Positions 35,615 through 44,894 of a stretch of DNA of 64,000 bases are shown here, one piece after another. Both the position numbers and the translations under genes were made by a program. This DNA is from Amycolatopsis coloradensis (lineage in GTDB: Bacteria; Actinomycetota; Actinomycetes; Mycobacteriales; Pseudonocardiaceae). The stretch lies in assembly GCF_001953865.1 (NCBI RefSeq), contig NZ_MQUQ01000006.1:1-64000 (forward strand), given 5' to 3'. Every line of letters begins with the position of its first letter. Positions within the stretch are counted from its first letter, which is position 1. The notes below the pieces were generated by a model. It worked only from the letters and a program-made list of their open reading frames with translations, was not told where the DNA came from and ran no database searches.

Positions 35615-37789
35615 ATGTTCTCCGCCATCGGCGAATTCGCGGCGCGCCGGCGCCGGCTCGTCGCTATCGGGTCAGTTCTGTTTTTCATCTTCGCCTCGAT
35701 CTGGGGAGCCGGCGTGTTCGGCGCGCTGAGCACCGGCGCGGGTTTCGAGGACCCGAGCAGCGAATCGGCTCGGGCGGACGCGGTTCTCGCCGGCCCACTC
35801 GGACGCAAGACCGCCGACCTGGTCGTGCTCTACGAGCACCCGACGCTGACCGTAGACCAGCCGGAGTTCGCCGATGCGGTGCGCAGCGCGGTCGGTACGG
35901 TGCCACCCGGCGCCGTGGTGTCCCTGGACACCTTCTGGACGAGCAACGACCCCGCGTTCGTCTCGGAGGACCGGCACGCCACCTACGCCACGATCCAGCT
36001 CCCGTCCACTGACGAGTACGAACGGGTCGACCAGTTCGAGGCGATCGAACCGGGCCTGACCTCACCGGTGCTGCAAACCCGGTTCGGCGGCCTCACCGCG
36101 ATGACCGATCAGGTCAACGAACGGAACACCAGTGACCTCGTGCGGGCGGAGATGATCTCGATCCCGATCCTGCTGGTGCTGATGCTGGTGGTCTTCCGGA
36201 CCGTGGTCGCCGCCGCTCTTCCGCTCGCCGTGGCGGTCTTCGTCGCCATGGGCTCCTTTGTCGTCGTCCGCGTCGTCACGATGTTCACCAACGTGTCGTC
36301 GTTCGCCGTCAACGTCATCACGATTCTCGCCCTTGGCCTCGCCATCGACTACGGATTGCTGATGGTGAGCCGCTTTCGCGAACAACTGGCGGCCGGGTCG
36401 AGCCTCGACGAGGCGGTGCGGATCACCTCGGCCACGGCCGGCAGGACGGTGATGATCTCCGGCCTCACCGCCGCCGCGTCGTTCGGCTGTCTGACTCTTT
36501 TCCCGGCACAGTTCCTCAATTCGATGGGCTACGCCGGTATCGCGGTCGTCCTCTTCGCCGTGCTGGGTTCGCTGCTCCTCATGCCCGCGCTGTTGCGGAT
36601 CGCCGGACACCGGATCGACTCGTTGCGGGTACCCCTGCCGTGGCGGACTCGGCCCGACTCCACGGAGGGGCGTTGGTCCCGGGTGGCCCGGCTGGTCATG
36701 AAGCGGCCCGTGGTGGCCACCGCTCTCATCGTGGCCGCGCTGCTCGGCCTCGGCGCTCCGGTGCTCAGTGCCAACTGGGCGCGCCCCGGCGACTGGGTCT
36801 TGCCGCCGGGCGCGGACGCCAGGACGGTCACCGAACGGATGGCGAACGACTTCAAGCAGGATCCGGCCCGGCTGATGACCGTCGTGGTGCGCACACCGGG
36901 GCCCGCGACGGACCCGGCGACCAAGCCCGCGCTGGACACCTATGCGGACAAGCTGGCCGCGGTACCGGGCATCACCGGAGCCGCGGTGACGGGAACCGTG
37001 GACGATCTCGCCAGGGTCACCCTGCACTATTCGATGGATCCGCAGGCGAGAGAAGCACGCGCCATGGTCGACGGTCTGCACGCGGTGCGGCCTCCCGACG
37101 GGGCGACCGCGTTGGTGACCGGCATGCCCGCATCGCGGTTCGGCATCGTGGAAATGATCAGCTCGCGGCTGCCCTGGGTGATCCTGTTCATCGCGTTGCT
37201 GAGTTTCGTGGTCATGTTCCTCGCGTTCGGGTCCGTGCTGTTGCCGATCAAGGCGATCGTGCTGAACCTGCTGTCACTGTCCGCCGCGTTCGGCGTGATC
37301 AAGGTGATCTTCCAGGACGGGTTCCTGCACGACTTCCTCGGATTCGTCCCGATCGGCGCGGTCGACGTCAACTTCCCCGTGTTCATCGTCGCGATCGCGT
37401 TCGGGCTCGCCATGGATTACGAGGTCTTCCTGCTCGCCAGGATCAAGGAACGCTGGGACCGCACCGGTGATGTGGACGAGTCCATCGCCGCCGGGGTACA
37501 GCAGAACTCGCGGATCGTGTCCGGCGCCGTGTTGCTGATGCTGGTGGTCATCGGCGGATTCGTTCTCGCCAGCGTCACGCTGATGAAGATGATCGGGGTC
37601 GGGCTGGTGGTGGCGATCCTTGTCGACGCCACCGTGGTCCGTGGCTTGCTGGTGCCGGCCTCGATGAAACTGCTCGGCAAATGGGCATGGTGGGCGCCGG
37701 GCCCCATGGCCAGATGGTGGGAACGGCACGGCCTCCCGGAGAACACCGGTTCGGAGCCGGCGAAACCGCACACGTCAGCGTCCGTCTGA
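35615..37789 (+). CDS. MMPL-family RND transporter (724 aa)
   Basis: Two repeats, each with a large periplasmic loop and a cluster of helices. The duplicated proton-relay motif appears as GLAIDYGLLMVSRFRE and GLAMDYEVFLLARIKE. About 12 transmembrane segments are predicted, matching MmpL/ActII-3-like exporters of lipids and polyketides. It lacks the long C-terminal domain of mycobacterial MmpL3. ATG 35615 follows AAAGGGA. It may export the terpenoid or polyketide product, inferred from its place between the two clusters. Confidence 0.9.
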   Translation: MFSAIGEFAARRRRLVAIGSVLFFIFASIWGAGVFGALSTGAGFEDPSSESARADAVLAGPLGRKTADLVVLYEHPTLTVDQPEFADAVRSAVGTVPPGAVVSLDTFWTSNDPAFVSEDRHATYATIQLPSTDEYERVDQFEAIEPGLTSPVLQTRFGGLTAMTDQVNERNTSDLVRAEMISIPILLVLMLVVFRTVVAAALPLAVAVFVAMGSFVVVRVVTMFTNVSSFAVNVITILALGLAIDYGLLMVSRFREQLAAGSSLDEAVRITSATAGRTVMISGLTAAASFGCLTLFPAQFLNSMGYAGIAVVLFAVLGSLLLMPALLRIAGHRIDSLRVPLPWRTRPDSTEGRWSRVARLVMKRPVVATALIVAALLGLGAPVLSANWARPGDWVLPPGADARTVTERMANDFKQDPARLMTVVVRTPGPATDPATKPALDTYADKLAAVPGITGAAVTGTVDDLARVTLHYSMDPQAREARAMVDGLHAVRPPDGATALVTGMPASRFGIVEMISSRLPWVILFIALLSFVVMFLAFGSVLLPIKAIVLNLLSLSAAFGVIKVIFQDGFLHDFLGFVPIGAVDVNFPVFIVAIAFGLAMDYEVFLLARIKERWDRTGDVDESIAAGVQQNSRIVSGAVLLMLVVIGGFVLASVTLMKMIGVGLVVAILVDATVVRGLLVPASMKLLGKWAWWAPGPMARWWERHGLPENTGSEPAKPHTSASV

Positions 37790-37895
37790 GCGCGGATCGC
37801 TTCGACGCGATCGGGATCGGCTCCTCGGCGGGGCCGATCCCGCATCGTGTGTTCCAGCGAGCGTCACGGGGCGGGGGCGGCCCGGGACGCGAAAA

Positions 37896-37934
37896 CGGCC
37901 ATCTCGCACCGGTGATGCCGGTGCGAGATGGCCG
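37896..37934 (-). terminator. Intrinsic terminator (17-bp stem) downstream of the SnoaL-like gene
   Basis: CGGCCATCTCGCACCGG (37896-37912) pairs perfectly with 37918-37934 around a 5-nt loop. On the minus strand the hairpin is followed by TTTT (37895-37892), so it is a good rho-independent terminator for the SnoaL-like gene; it may also stop rightward transcription of the MMPL gene. Confidence 0.8.
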
Positions 37935-37942
37935 GGGGTCCT

Positions 37943-38479
37943 TCACTCCGCGGCAGCGGCCTTGGCGTGGTCGGCCGCGATGGCCTCGATGCTGTCCTCG
38001 CGCGAGTACAGGCCGAGCTGGCGAAGCATCTTGATGACATCGCGCCCGCCCCAGTGCTCGACGGCCTTTCCGTCGACGACGCGGTAATAGTGCAGCTGCG
38101 TCACCGAAACCCGCTTTCCGGTGGGCGGGTAGCCCAGGAACTCGCCCAGCTGCGTTCCCTCGAACTTCACCCGGACCGCGTACCGGTCCTGCGTGGCGAA
38201 CAAATCCTCCGGCTCCCAGGTCGCGTCGGGGAACGCCTTGTGCACGTCCTGCACGACCGAAATGAAGCCCTCCGGACCGATGGGCTCATTCGGAGCCGAC
38301 TCATGGTCGATGAAGTCGGCGCTCAAATACTTACGCGCCCCTTCCAGGTCAGCGGCCGCGACGACCTTGGCGATGCCGATGATCGTCTCCACCATCTCCG
38401 GCGGCACGGCGAGTACCTGCTGGACGACTTCTCCGCTGGCGCCGACTTCCTCAGCGAGTTCAGCAAGGTTTTCAACCAT
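37943..38479 (-). CDS. SnoaL-like / ester cyclase family protein (178 aa)
   Basis: The central domain is a SnoaL-like alpha+beta barrel: ADFIDHESAPNEPIGPEGF, then DATWEPEDLFATQDRYAVRV, GYPPTGKRVSVTQLHYYRV and VEHWGGRD are the typical strands and conserved residues. SnoaL proteins close rings in aromatic polyketides, but most 'ester cyclase' homologues in genomes have unknown roles. The N-terminal ~35 residues and the C-terminal Ala/Asp tail are extensions. GAAGGGAAACCG precedes ATG 38479. It stands alone, divergent from an MFS transporter. Confidence 0.8.
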   Translation of the reverse strand: MVENLAELAEEVGASGEVVQQVLAVPPEMVETIIGIAKVVAAADLEGARKYLSADFIDHESAPNEPIGPEGFISVVQDVHKAFPDATWEPEDLFATQDRYAVRVKFEGTQLGEFLGYPPTGKRVSVTQLHYYRVVDGKAVEHWGGRDVIKMLRQLGLYSREDSIEAIAADHAKAAAAE

Positions 38480-38772
38480 CGGTTTCCCTTCGTGTGAATG
38501 AAATCGAACCTATCCGCTCAATGGGCCAACGTGCCGTCGAGCGACCTCGTCAAATCACATTTCTCTTGCACCGCAGGCACAGGAGGATGCGCAGGTGAGA
38601 GTCTAATAGTCAGGTCGCAGGACCAGGCGCCATCCTGTTCCTAAGTCACATCCCGTGTGTCACTTTGGACGAATATCGCACTGCGCGCGGATCGCCGCGA
38701 GTACCGTCGTATCAGAACGCTCGATGCGCGGGCAAAGGAACGACGTTCTATTGACTGACCAGGAGACCAGGA
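38480..38772. promoter_or_regulatory. Divergent promoter region, SnoaL-like gene and MFS transporter
   Basis: 293 bp with lower GC around 38560-38650. It must contain both promoters. I see an AGGACCAGGCGCCATCCTG-type partial dyad near 38618-38637 that could bind a regulator, but no strict consensus. Confidence 0.35.
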
Positions 38773-40242
38773 ATGACGCGAAAGACCCCGCGGACCTTGT
38801 GGGCATTGCTGGCATCCGCGCTACCCATGTTCATGGTGGCCTTGGACAACCTGGTCGTCACCAGCGCGCTGGCGAAAATCGCCGAGGACTTCGGCGTGCG
38901 GCAGTCGACCTTGCAGTGGGTGGTCAACGGCTACGTCCTCGCTTTCGCCGGCCTCTTGCTCGCGGGAGCAGCCCTCGGTGACCGCTTCGGCAGGCGCCGA
39001 GTGTTCTTGCTCGGTATCGCCCTGTTCACGGTGGCGTCCGCGGCCTGTGCGATCTCGGGTTCCGTGGAAACACTGGTTGCCGCACGCGTCCTGCAGGGCG
39101 CCGGGGCGGCGATGATTCTCCCCGTCTCACTGACCCTCGCCGTCGCGGCGGTTCCCGAGAAACAACGCAACATGGCCGTCGGGGTGTGGGGCGGGGTGAA
39201 TGGTCTCGGGATCGCACTCGGTCCGTTGGCAGGCGGGCTGGTGACCGAATACCTGGAGTGGAACTGGATCTTCTGGATTAACGTGCCGATCGGGCTCCTC
39301 GTTCTGCCGATGGCGCTGTGGGCGATCAGGGAGAGCCGTGGTGACGATCGGAGCATCGACCTCGTCGGCGGCGTGCTGATCATCGGATCGGTGGTCGCCG
39401 CGGTGTGGGGGATCGTCGGGGCCGCCGACCACGGTTGGGGCAGCGGCCGCGCGCTTACGGGTATCGCCTCGGCCGCTGTTCTCTTCACCGGATTCGTGTT
39501 CTACGAGCGGCGTGTCGCCGAACCCCTCGTTCCGCTGCGGATGTATCGCGTCCGGGCGTTCATGCTGAGCAATGTGGTCGCCTTGACGACGCACTTCGGC
39601 GTCTTCGGTTCGGTGTTCTTCCTTGCGCAGTTCATGCAAGGCCCGATGGGGTACACGCCGTTCGAAGCCGGGTTGCGCACGTTGCCGTGGACGGCCGTGC
39701 CCGTGGTCGTCGTGCCGCTGGCGAGCCTGCTGATCGAGCGCGTCGGGGGCGGCGTTCTCCAGGCACTCGGCTCCGGTATGCAGGCCGCGGCGCTCGCCTG
39801 GCTCGCGCTGACGATCGCACCGGGAATGTCCTACGGCGCCATGATCCCGGCCTTCATCCTGGCGGGCATCGGCATGGGCCTGGTATTCGCGGCCAATCCC
39901 GCGACGGTCATCGGCTCGGTGGCCGACGCCGAGCACAACAAGGCATCGGGGGTGAACAACACCGTTCGGGAACTGGGTGGCGCCCTCGGTATCGCGGTGC
40001 TGACCACGCTGTTCACCCACGGGTTCACCAGCTCGCGCGCGGCCGGTTCGGGTACCGGCTCGCAGGCCACGGCCGCCGAATCCTTCACCGTGGGAACCCA
40101 GCACGCCCTTTGGCTCGGTGTCGTGGTCGTCGCCGCGGGTGTGCCCGCGGCGTTGTTCATTCGCCGGGCGCTCGACAGCACGGCCCGTGGCACCGACACC
40201 ACCCGAGTCACGCAGGATTCGCTGCCTGCGGCGGTTGACTGA
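38773..40242 (+). CDS. MFS drug exporter, DHA2 (EmrB/QacA) family (489 aa)
   Basis: Fourteen hydrophobic segments. MVALDNLVVTSALAKIAEDF is the helix-1 motif D1, GDRFGRRRVFLLG motif A, and LGPLAGGLVTEYLEWNWIFW motif C (antiporter signature). These proton-driven pumps export antibiotics and other amphipathic molecules. CAGGAGACCAGGA precedes the ATG. It may provide export or self-resistance for one of the neighbouring clusters. The secreted beta-propeller gene follows 34 nt later on the same strand. Confidence 0.92.
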   Translation: MTRKTPRTLWALLASALPMFMVALDNLVVTSALAKIAEDFGVRQSTLQWVVNGYVLAFAGLLLAGAALGDRFGRRRVFLLGIALFTVASAACAISGSVETLVAARVLQGAGAAMILPVSLTLAVAAVPEKQRNMAVGVWGGVNGLGIALGPLAGGLVTEYLEWNWIFWINVPIGLLVLPMALWAIRESRGDDRSIDLVGGVLIIGSVVAAVWGIVGAADHGWGSGRALTGIASAAVLFTGFVFYERRVAEPLVPLRMYRVRAFMLSNVVALTTHFGVFGSVFFLAQFMQGPMGYTPFEAGLRTLPWTAVPVVVVPLASLLIERVGGGVLQALGSGMQAAALAWLALTIAPGMSYGAMIPAFILAGIGMGLVFAANPATVIGSVADAEHNKASGVNNTVRELGGALGIAVLTTLFTHGFTSSRAAGSGTGSQATAAESFTVGTQHALWLGVVVVAAGVPAALFIRRALDSTARGTDTTRVTQDSLPAAVD

Positions 40243-40276
40243 CACTGTGAAAGACCGAACGTCTGGAGGACGGAAA

Positions 40277-41290
40277 ATGGCGGGCATTTCGCGCAGGGTG
40301 GCGCTCACGGGGTTCGCTTCGTTGGGGGCGGCCACACTCGTCGTCCCCCACCGGACGGCGTCCGCCGCCGCGCTCGGCATGGCGCCGAACTGCGGCCCGG
40401 AGCTGATCACCGCGACGGCACCCGCGCTCTACCCCGAAGGCACCGCATGGGACCCGTACCGGCACGCCTTGCTGGTCGGTTCGGCCACCCAGGGCACGGT
40501 GTCCGTGGTCGGCCTGGACGGCACGGTACGGCCACTCGTGCCGAGTCTTGGGCTCGTGTCCACGTTGGGCATGGAGGTGGACCGGTCGCGGAAGCGCCTC
40601 TACGTGGCCTACAGCGACTACTGGGTCCGGCGTTTCGTCCCCGTCACGCAGCCGCCCACGTCCGGTGTGGCCGTCATCAACCTGGTCACCGGACGTGTAG
40701 TGCGGAAGATCGACACCGCGCTCGGTCGTGCCGATACCTTCGCCAACGACCTCACGGTCGACCACGCCACCGGCTCGGTCTATGTGACCGACTGTGTCTC
40801 CGACACCGTGCAGGTCATCGATCGCCACGGAAACGTCGGGGCGCTGATCACCGATCCGCGATTCCGCAGCCCGGACATCGGCCTGAACGGGATCGCCTGG
40901 CATCCCGGTGGCTACCTTCTCACGGCGCGATACGACACCGGATCCCTGTTCCGGATCTCCCTGGGCGGACGGCCGAAGGCCTCGGTGGTCGCCACGAAAG
41001 CACCGCTCAGCGGCATCGAGGGTTTCACCCTGCGGCCCGACGGAACCCTGCTGGCCGCACGGAACAGCCTCGGCGCGCCTGGCGGGCTGGACGCTGTCAT
41101 CGGGCTCGGCAGTGCCGACGGCTGGCACACGGCTCGGCTGGTCAACCGGGTCGAACCGTGGCCGCTGAAGGCGCCGACGGCGGTGGCGTACGGACCGATG
41201 GGCACATACGCGCTGAGCGGCCAGATGGACAAGCTGCTGACCGGCGGGATGACCGAGACGAAGTTCTGGTTGCGCAGGGTTCCCTTCTGA
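40277..41290 (+). CDS. Secreted SMP-30/NHL-like beta-propeller protein (337 aa)
   Basis: The N-terminus ISRRVALTGFASLGAATLVV carries twin arginines and a hydrophobic core ending in TASAAA, so a Tat or Sec signal peptide is likely. The mature part has repeated blades (YPEGTAWDPYRHALLVGSAT, SVYVTDCVSDTVQVIDRHGN, GIAWHPGGYLLTARYDTG), as in gluconolactonase/SMP-30 and superoxide-dismutase-like propellers. An enzymatic role, such as lactone hydrolysis, is possible but unproven. GGAGG sits before ATG 40277. It is probably co-transcribed with the MFS gene. Confidence 0.75.
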   Translation: MAGISRRVALTGFASLGAATLVVPHRTASAAALGMAPNCGPELITATAPALYPEGTAWDPYRHALLVGSATQGTVSVVGLDGTVRPLVPSLGLVSTLGMEVDRSRKRLYVAYSDYWVRRFVPVTQPPTSGVAVINLVTGRVVRKIDTALGRADTFANDLTVDHATGSVYVTDCVSDTVQVIDRHGNVGALITDPRFRSPDIGLNGIAWHPGGYLLTARYDTGSLFRISLGGRPKASVVATKAPLSGIEGFTLRPDGTLLAARNSLGAPGGLDAVIGLGSADGWHTARLVNRVEPWPLKAPTAVAYGPMGTYALSGQMDKLLTGGMTETKFWLRRVPF

Positions 41291-41294
41291 ACGC

Positions 41295-44024
41295 CTAGGC
41301 TCTCTCGAACATCCGGAGCGACCGCAACTGCGACCGAGCGGTGATCCCCAGCTTCGGAAAAAGCTTGTACAGGTGATATCCGACCGTGCGTGGGCTGATG
41401 AACAGCTCCATCGCGATCTCCTTGTTGCTGAGCCCGCGAGCCGCCAACTGCGCCACGTGCAGTTCCTGCGGGGTCAACGCCGCCGTCCGCTCGTCACTCG
41501 GCGTGGCCTGCCCGCCCGCCGCACGTAGCTCGGTGGTGGCGTTGGCTTCCCAGGGGCTCGCACCCAGGCTGTCGAACAACTGAGCCGCCACACGGAGATG
41601 CTCGCGGGCTTCCAGCAACCTGCGGTTACGACGCAGCCAGCCACCGTAGAACAGGTGGATCCGACCGCGGTCGAACGGGAACTCGGCCACCGCGGCCGCG
41701 GCGAGCACGCGCTTCATGGAGGTTTCGACGTCGCCCTGTCCGGCCATCGCGCGGCACCAGTCCACATACAGCGCGGGCCACCCGAGGTTGGACCGCCCGG
41801 CCCACAGCTCGAAGGCCCGTAGCTCCTCGCGGACCCGATCGAGGTCACCCACCTGGTATGCCGCTTCCACCAAGTCCGGTATCGCCCTCCTGGCCACGAT
41901 GGGGTTGGCGTGCGGTGAGAGCGGGGAGGTCATCGCGAGCATCCGCTCCAGCGCGCTACGCGGATCCGCCTTGACCAGGTCGAGCTGCCCGCGTGCCCAC
42001 AACGTGATCGCCGTGGCCGTCCGGTTGCCCAGCGGCGTCGCCAGGTTCAGGGCGAGATCGGCATGCTCGAGGCATGACTGCTCGTCGCCCCTGACCGCCG
42101 CGAAGCGCGCCAGTAGTGCGACGGCGACCGCCCTGCGCGAACATTGCCCGCTGTCCTGGCTGAGCCGGGCCGCCTCGTCGGCATGCGTGATCCCGGCATC
42201 CCACAATCCGAGGTGATACTCCAGATCGGAGAGCCAGGTGAGAATCGTGGTGAGGACGTTGGTCATCCCCACCGAACGCAACTGCGCACAGATCTCCACG
42301 GCGTGGTCCCGCACCTGCCGCAGATTGTGCCCGCGAATACCGACCCCCAGCACCAACATCACCCGGCGCGGGTCGTTGGCCGGCACGGACGGGGGAATCG
42401 AGCCCAGTACCGTGTCCGGGTCACTGCTCTCCGGGTCCAGGTTCCCGACAGCCGCGCCGTATACCCAGCGCCCGATCCGGTCATACGCCTTGTCGATGCG
42501 GAGATTCGCGAGCCGCCTCGCGGCCTCCACCTGGCCGTGCGGATCGCCTGCGAGCCCGGCGGCTTCCGTAGCCAGGAACAGCAGCCAAAGCGCGTCCTCG
42601 GGCAGTTCTGGAGCGATCTTCTCGGCACTGCGGACGAGCAGCGAGAAGGCCAGCGACGGGTCGCCGCTGTCGGTCTCGATGAGCCCCCGCAGCCGCGACA
42701 ACTGCGCCTCCACGCTCGTGCCGGTACCGGCCAGTGCCGGACCGATCCGCTCGGTGATCGCACGGGCGACGTCGGCCTGGCCCGATCGCCAGGCGGCGAA
42801 CGCCGCCGCGGTCAGTCGCCTTCGGTGGTCCAGCGGATCCGGGCTCAGCTCCGCCGCCCGTTGCATGGTGTGCGCCGCGGCGGCGGCCCCGCCCCGCTCG
42901 ACCACCTTCTCGGCCACTCGTTCCAGTTCCGCCGCGAGTGCCTCGTCGGGTGCGGTCGCGGCCATCGTCCGGTGATGAATCGAGCGCAGGTGATCGCCAC
43001 GTTCGGTGAGTTCGGCGGCCAGTGCGAGGTGGACCCGCGACCGGTTTCGCGACAAGGCGCGCCGGTACAGGGCCGACCGGATGAGCGGGTGGGAGAATTC
43101 CACCGTCGCTCCGGAAAGCCGCGCCAACCCGGACGCCTCGATGGGCTCCATCGCGGTCTCGGTGATCCCGAGCCGGCGTGCGGCGGCCAGGGTGAGGCCC
43201 ACGTCCGCCCCGTTCTGCGCGGCGATGACCAGGGTCAACAGCCGCGACTGGTCCCCCAGTTCGTCCGCTCGCTTCGCGAAGACGTTGCCGAGCGAGTCAC
43301 TCAGCGGCACGGTTCCACTCAGCATCAGATCGTGGGCCAACTGGCCGGTCGCGCCACCGCGGGTGAGTTCGATCAACGCCAGCGGGTTGCCACCGGTCGT
43401 CTCGATCAACGCCGTGCGCACCTGATGCGACGAGTGCCATCCGTGCTGGTCCAGCAGTTCGGCGGCGCTGTCACTGGTGAGTCCGGTCAGGTGCAGTTCC
43501 GGCAGGGACGAGGTGTCGAGGTCACTGGGTTCGCGCACGGCCATCAGAACGGCGATGGGATCGGCCACCAGCCTGCGTACCAGGAACATGAACGCGGCCA
43601 GGGAGGCGCCGTCCAGCCACTGCAGGTCGTCGACAACGATCAGCACCGGATTCTGTTCGGAAATCGTGGTGATCAGTGAAAAGGCAGCCGCGGAAACCGC
43701 GAAATCCGTTACCTGGCCGTTGGTCATGCCCAGCGCCCTGCGCAGTGCCGCCGACTGTGCCTGCGGCAGGGAGTCGATCTGGTCGAGAACCGGCAACAAG
43801 AGCTGATGCAGTCCGCTGAACGCGAAACCCGCTTCGAGTTCGTGGCCCGAGCAGGACAGCACCGTCACGCCGTCGGCGTGGGCGCGGGCGCGCGCTTCGT
43901 CCAGCAAGGCCGTCTTGCCGACCCCCGCTTGCCCGCGCAGCACCAGAACCCCGGGGTCGCTACGACCGGCGTCATCGACGAGGCGACGGATCAGATGGAT
44001 TTCTTGCTCACGGCCGTGAAGCAC
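41295..44024 (-). CDS. Large ATP-binding LuxR-type (LAL) transcriptional regulator (909 aa)
   Basis: N-terminal AAA/STAND ATPase with Walker A GQAGVGKT at residues 31-38 and Walker B VLIVVDDLQWLD; the middle ~450 residues are TPR-like helices; the C-terminal ~60 residues are a LuxR helix-turn-helix (LTPQELHVAQLAARGLSNKE, then FISPRTVGYHLYKLFPKLGI). LAL proteins are common activators inside polyketide clusters. GTG start at 44024. It is convergent with the propeller gene, with only 4 nt between stops, and probably controls exporter or polyketide genes nearby. Confidence 0.92.
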   Translation of the reverse strand: MLHGREQEIHLIRRLVDDAGRSDPGVLVLRGQAGVGKTALLDEARARAHADGVTVLSCSGHELEAGFAFSGLHQLLLPVLDQIDSLPQAQSAALRRALGMTNGQVTDFAVSAAAFSLITTISEQNPVLIVVDDLQWLDGASLAAFMFLVRRLVADPIAVLMAVREPSDLDTSSLPELHLTGLTSDSAAELLDQHGWHSSHQVRTALIETTGGNPLALIELTRGGATGQLAHDLMLSGTVPLSDSLGNVFAKRADELGDQSRLLTLVIAAQNGADVGLTLAAARRLGITETAMEPIEASGLARLSGATVEFSHPLIRSALYRRALSRNRSRVHLALAAELTERGDHLRSIHHRTMAATAPDEALAAELERVAEKVVERGGAAAAAHTMQRAAELSPDPLDHRRRLTAAAFAAWRSGQADVARAITERIGPALAGTGTSVEAQLSRLRGLIETDSGDPSLAFSLLVRSAEKIAPELPEDALWLLFLATEAAGLAGDPHGQVEAARRLANLRIDKAYDRIGRWVYGAAVGNLDPESSDPDTVLGSIPPSVPANDPRRVMLVLGVGIRGHNLRQVRDHAVEICAQLRSVGMTNVLTTILTWLSDLEYHLGLWDAGITHADEAARLSQDSGQCSRRAVAVALLARFAAVRGDEQSCLEHADLALNLATPLGNRTATAITLWARGQLDLVKADPRSALERMLAMTSPLSPHANPIVARRAIPDLVEAAYQVGDLDRVREELRAFELWAGRSNLGWPALYVDWCRAMAGQGDVETSMKRVLAAAAVAEFPFDRGRIHLFYGGWLRRNRRLLEAREHLRVAAQLFDSLGASPWEANATTELRAAGGQATPSDERTAALTPQELHVAQLAARGLSNKEIAMELFISPRTVGYHLYKLFPKLGITARSQLRSLRMFERA

Positions 44025-44125
44025 AGATCAACCCTATCAACGAATATCAGTCATCGCGACGGATTCGCTCCGCAGGCGAGCACAGCATGCTCGAACCCGG
44101 CAAGACATGTGGGGGGAGTTGTGAC

Positions 44126-44773
44126 GTGATCGAGTTCATGACCGGGCTGCCCGGGCCACTGCTCCATCTCGCCTTGGCGGCGTTACTCATCGCCGAGTCG
44201 GGCTTGGCCATCGGCGTGTTCCTTCCGGCCGCCACCACCGTGCTCACCGTCGGCGCCCTGGCGCGCTTCGACGTCGTGCCGGTGGTGACGATCGCCGCCA
44301 CCGTGGCGTTGTCGTCGGCGGTGGGCAGCCAGGTAGGGTATTTGCGCGGTCGCGCGCACCAGGGCGTCCTGTGGCGGGCCACGACACGCCGGCTTGGTTC
44401 CACCCGTACCTCCGCGTTGCTGAACGGTTTGGAGAGGCGAGCAGCGCTGACTCTCGCGGTCTGCCAGTGCCTGGGCGTGTTGCGAACGGTCGCCCCGAGG
44501 CTCGCCGCGCAGGCCGGTGTCTCGAGGCTGCGGCATGCCGTGATCACGGCCGCGGCCGCCACCGTCTGGGCGTGCACACTGATCACGCTCGGATGGACCG
44601 CGGGTGACGCGTACCAAAGAACGGAGATGGCGGTCTCAATGGCCGGGCTTCCGGCGCTGTGCGTCGCCGGACTTCTCCTGATCGTCACCCTCGCCGTGCG
44701 AAATCGCTTGCGAACAAAGAGGAACCGCGCCGGTCGCGAAGAAATCGAACGGGACCGGACCGTGAAACTGTGA
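44126..44773 (+). CDS. DedA-family membrane protein (215 aa)
   Basis: LALAALLIAESGLAIGVFLP and the following AATTVLTVGALARF match the N-terminal half of DedA (SNARE-associated) proteins, which act in membrane lipid transport. About five hydrophobic helices, then a charged Arg/Lys/Glu tail. GTG 44126 is chosen because GGGGGGAG lies 7 nt upstream; an ATG at 44087 has no such site. The helix-loop R of the F/Y-x-x-x-R-G motif appears as GYLRGR. Confidence 0.72.
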   Translation: MIEFMTGLPGPLLHLALAALLIAESGLAIGVFLPAATTVLTVGALARFDVVPVVTIAATVALSSAVGSQVGYLRGRAHQGVLWRATTRRLGSTRTSALLNGLERRAALTLAVCQCLGVLRTVAPRLAAQAGVSRLRHAVITAAAATVWACTLITLGWTAGDAYQRTEMAVSMAGLPALCVAGLLLIVTLAVRNRLRTKRNRAGREEIERDRTVKL

Positions 44774-44894
44774 TATAGCTACGGAGAGGTCGACTACCAG
44801 TGGGTGCACACACAGGGTAACAGGCGACCGCGCCGGCTGTAGCCGCGTGCAGCGGCCGGTGTTTTTTGGGGGGCAGTGCCACATTGGGGGGGAA

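Noticed and set aside
36062..37081. Leftward 339-codon frame across the MMPL gene
   Set aside because: His/Arg/Asp-rich composition typical of the antisense of membrane-protein codons.
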